Shown piece by piece: positions 1 through 6,990 of a stretch of 10,046 nt of DNA. The stretch spans positions 120,730-130,775 of the forward strand of contig CAUDNR010000113.1 in NCBI GenBank assembly GCA_958430865.1, given 5' to 3'. How positions within the stretch are numbered: position 1 is the first letter of the stretch; every line of letters begins with the position of its first letter. The notes beneath the pieces were generated by a model. It was not told the DNA's origin. It was given only the letters and a program-made list of their open reading frames with translations, and did not search any database. The DNA comes from Entrophospora sp. SA101. Lineage: Eukaryota; Glomeromycota; Glomeromycetes; Entrophosporales; Entrophosporaceae. The translations under genes and the position numbers were made by a program.

Positions 1-52
1 TCTGGCCAACCTTTAATTATTAGTTGGGAACCCTTTTAATTATTCAGATACA

Positions 53-73
53 TCTCAAGGGGACGCCTTGGGA
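53..73. repeat. hairpin, 8 bp stem
   Basis: TCTCAAGG at 53-60 pairs with CCTTGGGA at 66-73 around the 5 nt loop GGACG. Seven pairs are Watson-Crick and one is a G-T wobble. It is one of several short hairpins in the first 280 bases. No function can be assigned from sequence alone. Confidence 0.6.
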
Positions 74-102
74 TATAATCATTTACATAGAACCTAGGGA
101 CC

Positions 103-124
103 CTTTTATCCAGGAGGATAAAAG
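103..124. repeat. perfect hairpin, 9 bp stem
   Basis: CTTTTATCC at 103-111 is the exact reverse complement of GGATAAAAG at 116-124, with the 4 nt loop AGGA. It lies about 20 bp upstream of the three-copy hairpin repeat and may belong to the same structured element. It is not followed by a T-run and sits in a eukaryotic context, so a bacterial-type terminator is not implied. Confidence 0.7.
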
Positions 125-143
125 TTATTTTTATTATTAATCT

Positions 144-277
144 TTGACCATAAGTCAGCGGGTAGGCTGTGTGTCATACATATATATAAATAAAGGAAAC
201 TTGACCATAAGTCAGCAGGTAGGCTGTATGTCAAACAATAGAATCAACCGTAAGTCAGCAGGTAGGTTGTGTGTTGA
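144..277. repeat. three spaced copies of a ~34 bp self-complementary repeat
   Basis: Copies lie at 144-177, 201-234 and 244-277, starting 57 and 43 bp apart. All share the core TAAGTCAGC-R-GGTAGG-Y-TGT. Each can fold on itself: outer stems are TGAC/GTCA (145-148/173-176), TTGAC/GTCAA (201-205/230-234) and TCAAC/GTTGA (244-248/273-277). The inner stem CAGC/GCTG is kept in copies 1 and 2 and becomes CAGC/GTTG, with a G-T pair, in copy 3. The outer arms of copies 2 and 3 differ in sequence yet both pair fully, which looks like compensatory change. The array lies just upstream of a TATA-like box. I do not recognise the repeat family. Confidence 0.85.
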
Positions 278-278
278 G

Positions 279-287
279 CTATAAATA
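279..287 (+). promoter_or_regulatory. possible TATA box
   Basis: CTATAAATA matches a eukaryotic TATA element and lies directly after the third hairpin repeat. In a genome this AT-rich the motif is cheap, and no convincing gene follows on the plus strand, so this is a weak call resting on its position next to the array. Confidence 0.25.
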
Positions 288-299
288 ACCCATTAACTA

Positions 300-1409
300 G
301 GAAACTCAGATTGCATGCTCGCACCATAAACAAAGATGGAAATGGCATATCAAGCCCCTGATACATTATAGAGAGCCATAGCATGTGCCATCCAATACAA
401 TACTGCCATGTTTGGGATGGGAAGACCTTTTTCAAACAATAATCAACATACAAAATCCTCCCACTCAGGATGAGCCCAAAGGAATAATCATTACACTCAT
501 TATAATGGTAGCAATCTATAATACAGTCAGGGTTTTTACCATAAATGGATTGATGTTGATCCCTCCTTTTATAGTAAGGAATGTTTTATCAAAATTTTCT
601 AGAAATAATTTTCTTCAAAAGTAACACAAGCAAATTTAATTTTTTAAAAAAAAAATACACAAAGCAAGTTATGAATACTTTGCTTTTCTTTGCTGATTGA
701 AGTCTCACAATAATCAATTTAACACAACACAATACAATATGCGATAATGACTTTGGTTAATAACTGTTAACCCTTTGTATAAATGGTTAATCAATAATAA
801 CTTGTCAACACTTAATACTTTTGCCATTCAGTCTCAACACCTTACATACCTTACATTTACACTTAAACAAATAAACCCATATACAAAAAATTAAACAAAA
901 ACATTTACAAAACCAACAATTAAACTATTGCTTTCTACCAAAGCAAGTAATCAAAACCAAATTACAAAACCTCAGAGTTCTATACCAACCCTGATAACCA
1001 AATGGATACTGTTTAATTTCCGACTACAAAAGTGTTTTATTAAACAAAAAAAAATTACTTTATTTTATTATTAAATTATGAAAATGTTTATTGCAAAATA
1101 ATATTTGTCAAATTTGAAATTTATTAATTAAATCTTGGCTCTGAATTATCAATATAGAAGAATTATTTAATTATTTAAATTAACAGTTAATTGCCCATTA
1201 GTTAGAAAAATTAATTTGCTAGATCAAAAAGTGACATTATCTTTTTTGAAACTAATTAATTATGTTTGTTCCATTAATTTAATTAAATAAAATTAATAAA
1301 TGCGAATGTAAAAAATTACAAATATAAAGTATTAATAAAATGAAAAAGGTTAGGACACATTTCTAACATACTATTACTATATGATTGGACAGCACTTTGA
1401 TAAATCCAT
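300..1409. other. AT-rich intergenic stretch, no supported gene
   Basis: The only open frames are short: 79 codons at 385-624 (+) and 69 codons at 244-453 (-). They overlap each other, resemble no family I know and lack domain motifs. At 661-686 an imperfect hairpin (AAAGCAA/TTGCTTT) is visible. From 700 to 1000 the plus strand is markedly A/C-rich and T/G-poor. From 1050 to 1340 it is nearly pure A/T with runs of TTAATTAA-like sequence. A CAAATGG...AACCCTGATAACCAAATGG-like stretch near 990-1005 faintly recalls a retroelement primer-binding region on the minus strand, but no LTR pair supports that. Confidence 0.6.
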
Positions 1410-1415
1410 TTTATT
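1410..1415 (-). terminator. possible polyadenylation signal of the 1060-residue gene
   Basis: Read on the minus strand this is AATAAA, starting 11 bases past the TAA stop at 1427-1429. It is the first canonical hexamer after the stop, but the short distance and AT-rich background make it only a candidate. Confidence 0.3.
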
Positions 1416-1426
1416 TATCACACTAT

Positions 1427-4400
1427 TTAAATTGAACTTTCTACAAAAACCAAATCATTAATTTCATTTTCTTCATTAAATAAACATCTTACCTCTTGTA
1501 ATATAATTAACAAATCACTTTTGTTTTTTGATCTAAATCCACGATATTTGCGTCGACAGTTTTCACCCATTAGTTCAAGGAAAGATTCCAACTTGATGAT
1601 AAGTTCTTGTTTTGTCATTTTTGATTCACTTACCTGGGCAATTGCTTCTTCTTTGGTTATTGGAATAGGCTTAGATAAATAAGTTGTATTTTTATTGTAG
1701 AATACTTCCACAATATAATTTTCTCTAGCCTTTTTTGCTAAATTGCTAAAATTTTTCAACTGTTCACTCAATTCATTTTCATCAACCAGGCTTTTATACA
1801 TAGATGTTATTTTTGTTGGATTAACAAAATCAAGATTTCTTAATTGAACTCTAAATCTTTGACATTCTGTACTTGATTCAGGACGAGTTCTTGGAGCATT
1901 GGAATGAACATCTTTATATCCAATTGTTTTAAATAAATTGGTTCGCAGCTAAATTTATTATAAATTAATAAATATATATATTTAAATTTAAATTGGTTCA
2001 CAGTTAAATTTATTATAAATTGGATAAATATATATAATAAATTTTATTACCTGAAAAAATTTTTTTAAGTTACGAGCAGCAATTTTCCAATGATGTAGTT
2101 GTGGCACAGGAGGTATTAAAGATTTTAATGTCTTGTTCACTTCTTCTAAAATTGCATCTAACCCTTGATGCTGGTTAAACAATCCTGATCTGGATAATAC
2201 ACAATATTTCTCCACCAAATCACGTATACTTGGATGAAGTTGCATTAATTGTACTTCATCTGCAACTTCAATTAATTGATAAATTGGATGGCGACGAGCT
2301 GACCAAATTGGAGAAAAGGCTCTTCTTGCAGCACTTTTTAATAAAGGACGATTAGTTCTTACAGCTGTTCTATAATTGATAATGGCTTGCAAATAATAAA
2401 ATGTCTATTATGCAATTTTTATAAACTATTAATGTTTAATCCAATAAGTCTATGTATTTAATTAACAAATAATATTAAAATTTCCCACCTGTTCATACTT
2501 TATTTGATAAATTGGATCCTGTTGTCCTTTAGCCCACACTATGTATCCTTCAACTGATGGATTAGAATGATTTTTTACATAAGGCCACATAAGCTCCAGA
2601 GACATTGCTTGACGATATATGTTACAGACAGAATCCCAGGACTTATGATGATCATAACATTTTTTAAAATAAGCAAGCTGTTTATCATTTTTGTAACCTT
2701 GACATATTGCAAACTGTTTAAGATCAATCTCCCTAATTTAAATATAATAAATTAATATAAATATTATAAATTAATATAAATATAATTAAATGAATATAAA
2801 TATAATAAATTAATATAAACATTATAAAATTAATATAAATATTATAAATTAATATAAATATAATTAAATTAATATAAATATAATAAATTAATATAAACAT
2901 TATAAAATTAATATAAATATAATTAAATTAATATAAATATAATAAATTAATATAAACATTATAAAATTAATTAAATTGAATATATATATATATATGATAT
3001 AAATATAATATAAACATTATAAATTAATATAAATATAATAAATCAATATAAATATAATTATGGATTTTAAATAAAACAAATTATAAACTTACCAATTTAA
3101 TTCAACATATGCTCGAAGCATATTCATTTCTTCATGCAATTGTCCAGGTATAGGAACCAACCAAGGAATTTCTGATCTTCTTTTTAATTTGATAATATGA
3201 TGATATGGAACACCATCACATTCTACTGCAATCCATTTACATGTTCCATCCTCAATTCCTGATATTTTCTTTATGTGATGGAGAACCTTTTCAACATTTG
3301 AAATTGAATTAGGATTGATGTTAATTGGATCAGGAACATAAAATCCAGGAACATTAACACCTTCATCAGCAATTGGTATTTGAGTGGCACTAATACATGG
3401 ATTGGTAGTATTATTGTATTCATCTTCAAACCTATGAATTTTAAAAATAGTTGGCTTTAATGGTTGATCAGATAAGTCTATTTCTGGTTCTATTGTAATT
3501 TGTTGTTGTAATTCTGTCAAGGTAAGTAGTTGAGTTTTGCATATTGGACAAGTTTGTTTTCGATTCTCAATGTTCCTTTCACCACAGCTTAGACATTGTT
3601 TGTTACAATTATCATTTGAAACACTATTTGCAATAAGAGCTTCAATATTATTAGTTGTTGATGATTTTTCCTCATGCAACAAGCCAAGAATTTCAGAAAG
3701 ATATGCATACAATTCTTTATTAATTTCTTCTTCCATTTGAAAAGAAATATCAAAAATTTCTTCATATTGTAATCTATTTAAAGAATCATGTAACCAAGGA
3801 GTATCAGTATGTTGAATTTCATTCTGTGATTCCATATTAAATGCAACAAAACTTGTGACTATATGATAAATCACTGTATTAAATCCACGATCAAGATAAT
3901 TTTTTTGTCCTCTTTGTTCATTATCAAATGCAAGGAACAAAAGTCCATTAGGTAAAGGTTCTTCTTCTTCTGCCAATCCTTCTAACCAAGTTCGAAACAT
4001 AGAATAACTCCCTGCGCTTGTTATATGGTTATCTATGCTAATGACTTTTTTTGAACGTACCATGGAATATTTTACAGCTGATGCTGCAAGATTAATTTCT
4101 GATACATATTTACCATGACGTGAACCATATATTGCATCAACTGCAACAGCTCTCTTGAAGAATTTTTCTTGGCTTAATTCATCAGAATAGTAAGTATTTG
4201 TATTCTGAGTTAGAGTTTCAATGAACTTTACAATAACTTGGTTACGTCCATTTAACCAAGTTTTAGGAGTATAATTCATAATGTTTTCTAATGAGAACCT
4301 ATTATTATTTCTAATTAATGATTCAATATCCTCATACAGAGAATCACGTTCAGCAAGTGCAATTTCTATAATAGAATTTATACGTTTTGGCTGATTGCTA

Positions 4401-5154
4401 AAATGCAAATTCCATTCCTCAACAAGAACTTTGTTTTTTTCCATTGCTTCAGTTAATTGATCGTAAGAATCAACTAATTTTTTTTTTAAATCTTTTATTT
4501 CATGGGTTTGAGTTCCAAGTTGATGTGACAGTTGTTCAATATGTGAATTCCACTGCTCATAAGGAACTTTGTTTTGATCCTGTACTTCAATTAATTTCTT
4601 TTTTAAATCATCTATTTCATGATTTTGATCTTCTAATTGATGTGATAGTTGTGTGATTTCATTATTAAGTTCTACAATAAGTTGTGATTTGTTCCAACAT
4701 TCCAGTTCATGTAACTCCAACAAATTTTTTATTCTTTGGAATTCTTCTATAGGAACAGATTCATTGTTGGCAAATTCTGCTTCAGTAAACTGAACAGTTG
4801 TGTCAGTATTAATGCTAGAAGTATTGTTTCCACATGATCTTTTTTTTTTTACAACAGGAGTGTCAATTTTGCCTGTATTTAAATTTGAGAGAGTTTCATA
4901 AAATTTATTAGTAGATATAACTTGGTTATAATGTACCTCACAAACAGAAAAAGAATTTAATGAAATATGAATGAGTTCAGGGATATAGTTATGACAGGCT
5001 TGTAGTTTTTCAGCTGCTGCTTTACTACTAGCATAACGCCATGTTTGATTCTTCTTTACTGCACATGGTTTCAAGCCCTTATCTGTGTATAGATCGACTA
5101 AGTTAGCAAAAATACATGGAAGATCTTTGGCTTGTATCTTTTGGTATTCTGTCA
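1427..5154 (-). CDS. intact four-exon gene for a ~1060-residue transposase-like protein
   Basis: Proposed coding exons on the minus strand are 5154-3093, 2732-2489, 2404-2051 and 1948-1427. Introns of 360, 84 and 102 bp start GTAAGT, GTGGGA and GTAATA and end in AG, and the joins keep frame throughout with no internal stop. The first codon needs an A from an upstream exon (see 5155-5253). Visible in the protein (numbering counts the spliced Met as 1): Cys/His-rich N terminus (~31-76, ending VCEVHYNQ); coiled coil with a ~40-residue duplication (~150-251); SIDNH (~374) and FDNEQ (411-414); zinc ribbon C521-x2-C524-x11-C536-x2-C539; ECDGVPYHH (D647) and PIPGQLHEEMNML (~668-680). The C-terminal half carries EQTFYYLQAIINYRTAVR and LSRSG...QGLDAILEEVNK. 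From memory, that C-terminal pattern recurs in large unnamed multicopy proteins of cnidarians, sponges and molluscs and in Glomeromycotina. The acidic residues suggest an RNase H-fold nuclease (DUF6589-like or related), but catalysis is inference. Both plus-strand neighbours are broken; this gene is not. Confidence 0.8.
1936..2036. repeat. 55 bp tandem duplication across an intron-exon boundary
   Basis: AATTGGTTC-G/A-CAG-C/T-TAAATTTATTATAAATT and the following A/T tract occur at 1936-1980 and again from 1991, an offset of 55 bp, with two substitutions and a small change (AATAAA to GGATAAA) further on. The first copy contains the acceptor AG (1950-1949 on the minus strand) and the first 13 bases of the last exon of the 1060-residue gene. 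The second copy lies wholly inside the intron, and there the AG reads AA (2005-2004). Confidence 0.85.
2738..3060. repeat. AT-only 19-20 bp tandem repeat filling the first intron
   Basis: The stretch is built of variants of ATAATAAATTAATATAAAT (19 bp) and ATAATTAAATTAATATAAAT (20 bp). The marker AACATTATAAAATTAAT recurs near 2818, 2896 and 2955. The last spacing of ~59 bp corresponds to three subunits and the first of ~78 bp to four, so a three-subunit higher-order unit is emerging. A (TA)n run at 2980-2995 and a degenerate tail follow. It occupies almost the whole 360 bp intron between exons at 3093 and 2732; the splice sites at either end remain intact. Confidence 0.85.
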
Positions 5155-5253
5155 CTAATAATAAAATTATTATTATTATTATAAAAAAATTATTAATTTC
5201 CGCGACTCAACATAAAAAATATGCAAATTTTCAATTTTTTAGCTCTCATTTAC
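5155..5253 (-). other. putative 5' intron whose removal creates the start codon
   Basis: The open frame of the 1060-residue gene reaches GTG at 5155, with no ATG for the next 230 codons, so a fungal start must come from upstream. Immediately before the frame, the minus strand reads TTATTAG followed by TGACAGAATACC, a good acceptor. A donor GTAAAT begins at 5253, directly after CTTCAAAAA. Splicing these 99 bases out gives CAAAAATGACAG, that is an ATG in frame with A-rich sequence before it. The intron contains AATTAATAA as a possible branch region. The alternative is a longer coding exon further upstream that I cannot see, or loss of the start. Confidence 0.45.
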
Positions 5254-5439
5254 TTTTTGAAGTCTGGGTGATTATTTCAAACTCTTTGGTGATTATTAAA
5301 ATATGAATACTTGTTTGTTTATTTTTATGATATGGTTTAAAATTACAACAAAATTTATTTGTGTAAAGTCACATGAAACATAAGTTTTTACAACGGAAAT
5401 GAATGCACAAGAGCCTATTAAAATTATGTAGATCATTCT

Positions 5440-5670
5440 AGAATCGATTTCCAAATTTGGTAAAAACCCTGACTGTAATAGTAATGACAATGGTAATGGT
5501 AAATACGTACCTATGGAATTGGATCAGGTAGAAACTTGACAAAATTTCTATAATATTAATAATGACAACAATAGAGAAAACAATAAAAAAGTTTTAAAGG
5601 AAATTGTTATAAATGTGAGAAACCAGGCCATTACACTAAGAATTGTTGGGCCAAGAACAAAATTTAAGGT
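5440..5670 (+). pseudogene. Ty3/gypsy gag C-terminal fragment with CCHC zinc knuckle
   Basis: Around 5505-5535 one frame reads YVPMELDQVE, typical of the end of fungal Ty3/gypsy Gag just before the nucleocapsid. It is cut by TGA. After a shift, 5599-5649 reads GNCYKCEKPGHYTKNCWAK, a complete C-x2-C-x4-H-x4-C knuckle (first Cys 5605-5607, last Cys 5644-5646) that would bind the element's RNA. A stop follows within a few codons. Upstream capsid sequence and any LTR are not recognisable, so the left edge is approximate. The order knuckle, protease, reverse transcriptase continues downstream on the same strand. Confidence 0.75.
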
Positions 5671-5686
5671 TAATACTATAGAGTTA

Positions 5687-5729
5687 TCATTACCATCCTC
5701 ATCACCACCATCATCACCATCATCAACTA
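5687..5729. repeat. CAT/CAC trinucleotide-rich tract
   Basis: An imperfect run of TCATCACCACCATCATCACC type. In the frame of the neighbouring gag-pol remnant it encodes a Ser/Pro-rich linker (LPSSSPPSSPSS), expected between nucleocapsid and protease. It may be both an original linker and a later microsatellite expansion. Confidence 0.65.
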
Positions 5730-5790
5730 ATAGTTTAGAATTGGTCAATGCTGAGGGTAATTGAGAAAATTTGTTGAGATTCAAAGGCAA

Positions 5791-6111
5791 GGTTAATGGA
5801 TATCCAGCATGGATTATTACTTGATAGTGGAGCTTCTAAAAATTTTATTAATGAAAATTTTGTATTAAAGAATAAGATTATCACAAAAGAGATTTTGCCT
5901 ATGAAATTAGAACTAGCAGATGAATGAAAATCAACAACAAATAGAATTGTAGAAATTAAAAATTTAGAATTAGGAATTTATCAAACATCAGGAATAGACA
6001 TGAAGTGATGAAGATACAGAGATATGATATTATCTTAGGAAAGCCTTGGTTATATCATGCAAATCCAACTATAGATTGGCAAGCAAATACCTTGACTTTC
6101 ATTTATGGTAC
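5791..6111 (+). pseudogene. Ty3/gypsy retropepsin (aspartic protease) fragment
   Basis: KVNGYPAWI is followed, after a one-base shift, by LLLDSGASKNFINENFV. The catalytic DSGA lies at 5823-5834. The frame then runs through LPMKLELAD to a TGA and resumes with further stops. After another shift, 6018-6106 reads YDIILGKPWLYHANPTIDWQANTLTF, the conserved protease C terminus (ILG-x-PWL) that leads to the reverse transcriptase in Ty3/gypsy polyproteins. At least two frameshifts and several stops make it non-functional. The segment is interrupted immediately downstream by the small element at 6112-6222. Confidence 0.8.
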
Positions 6112-6222
6112 TGTTGTATGTGAATTTGAAATATTATGGAATGGGGTGAAATTCTGATTGGCTAATTTGAATTTCACATATGTAAATTGCAAATTCACAT
6201 AATTTTATTTTCACGTACAACA
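6112..6222. mobile_element. 111 bp MITE-like element with GTAC target-site duplication
   Basis: The element begins TGTTGTATGTGAA and ends TTCACGTACAACA, terminal inverted repeats of 13 bp with one mismatch that degrade over the next dozen bases. GTAC flanks it at 6108-6111 and 6223-6226. Removing the element and one GTAC leaves GGTACC and lets the polyprotein frame run from TFIYGT into KKIV, which independently supports these exact ends. Inside, TATGTGAATTT (6117-6127) pairs with AAATTCACATA (6191-6201), so the DNA can form a multi-arm foldback. There is no coding capacity. Terminal repeats plus a 4 bp duplication fit a non-autonomous cut-and-paste transposon. Superfamilies with 4 bp duplications (Sola or Chapaev, for example) are possible; I cannot assign one. 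Confidence 0.8.
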
Positions 6223-6227
6223 GTACC

Positions 6228-6612
6228 AAGAAAATTGTAATTAAGGTCACAAAACTTCTAGTGAAACAAGTTGTAATTCTGTTTATATCCCTAGACAACA
6301 ATTTTCAAAGATTCCCAATTCTGAAGAAATTTTTGCTGTTTATGTTAATAAAGAAGGATATTATATCAGAGGTAAACAAGATTTTGAAAGAGTTTGCTGA
6401 TGTTTTTCCTACAACACTTCCAGGGAAATTACCACCAAAACATGCCATAGATCACACTATAGAACTTGTTCCAGGGACAGAACCTCCAATCCGCCCAATC
6501 TACAAGATGTCTTATACAGAATTAGATGAATTAAAAAAGCAATTGACTGACTTATCAAAAAAAGGTTATATTCAACCAAGTGTATCACCTTTTGGAGCAC
6601 CAGTCCTTTTTG
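6228..6612 (+). pseudogene. Ty3/gypsy reverse transcriptase N-terminal fragment
   Basis: Frame 6251-6362 reads KTSSETSCNSVYIPRQQFSKIPNSEEIFAVYV in pieces, the linker ahead of reverse transcriptase. A frameshift near 6360 leads to 6363-6612: ISEVNKILKEFADVFPTTLPGKLPP, then HAIDHTIELVPGTEPPIRPIYKMS, then KKGYIQPSVSPFGAPVLF. This is the classic start of a Ty3/gypsy reverse transcriptase. Homology stops abruptly after APVLF, before the palm motifs that carry the catalytic aspartates. RNase H, integrase and the 3' LTR are absent. A long open frame from 6261 crosses the frameshift but its first ~34 codons are out of the ancestral frame, so it should not be called a real gene. Confidence 0.85.
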
Positions 6613-6990
6613 AATACCAATTTGTGTACTTACTATCTTGATAAGGATCTTATAATTACCCAGCAAGATCTGCTCCACATTTTGATTTCAATTAAAATAC
6701 TTAAAAGACACATCAATACAAATAAAAAAAATACCTATAAATACATCTGCTTCAGAGCCAAACCAATTCATGTCTGTCCAATAGGGGTTTCCATACATAA
6801 ATAATTAATGTGTGTACATGTTTGTTGATCAAATAATCAACTTTCTTTTTCTTTTTTAACAAAATGTTGCATAATAAAAGACAACAAGATAATCATAAGG
6901 ATGGTGGTGGTGGCTATCACCACTTGTCATCACTCTAGTTTAAAATTTAAAGTTCACACTAACAATTTTATTTGTTAAACATCAAGTAAC
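6613..6990. other. spacer between the retroelement fragment and the F-box pseudogene
   Basis: No gene is supported. The sequence is A/T-rich with an oligo-A run near 6722-6731. A short hairpin, GTGGTG/CACCAC with a 5 nt loop, lies at 6907-6923 in an unusually G/C-rich patch (GGTGGTGGTGG). Whatever removed the rest of the retroelement ended at its left edge; no repeat marks that junction. The last ~60 bases would be the former promoter and leader of the F-box gene, with no clear TATA box. Confidence 0.5.

Noticed and set aside
144..277. CRISPR-like array
   Set aside because: Only three diverged copies with unequal 9-23 bp gaps and A/T-rich spacers, in a eukaryotic context with introns and F-box genes; no cas-like gene.
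244..624. Two overlapping open frames on opposite strands (69 and 79 codons)
   Set aside because: They are short, mutually overlapping, overlap the hairpin array at one end and show no recognisable motif or family resemblance.
985..1010. Minus-strand TTTGGTTATCAGGG resembling an LTR-retroelement primer-binding site
   Set aside because: No LTR end with a matching partner and no gag-like frame downstream on that strand; the match is short and imperfect.
2567..2755. Plus-strand open frame of 62 codons
   Set aside because: It is the antisense shadow of the second exon of the minus-strand gene, whose frame is supported by splice phase and family-like sequence.
6261..6641. Single 126-codon plus-strand gene
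   Set aside because: It is a chance continuous frame: the first third is out of the ancestral frame and only 6363-6612 is genuine reverse transcriptase sequence.
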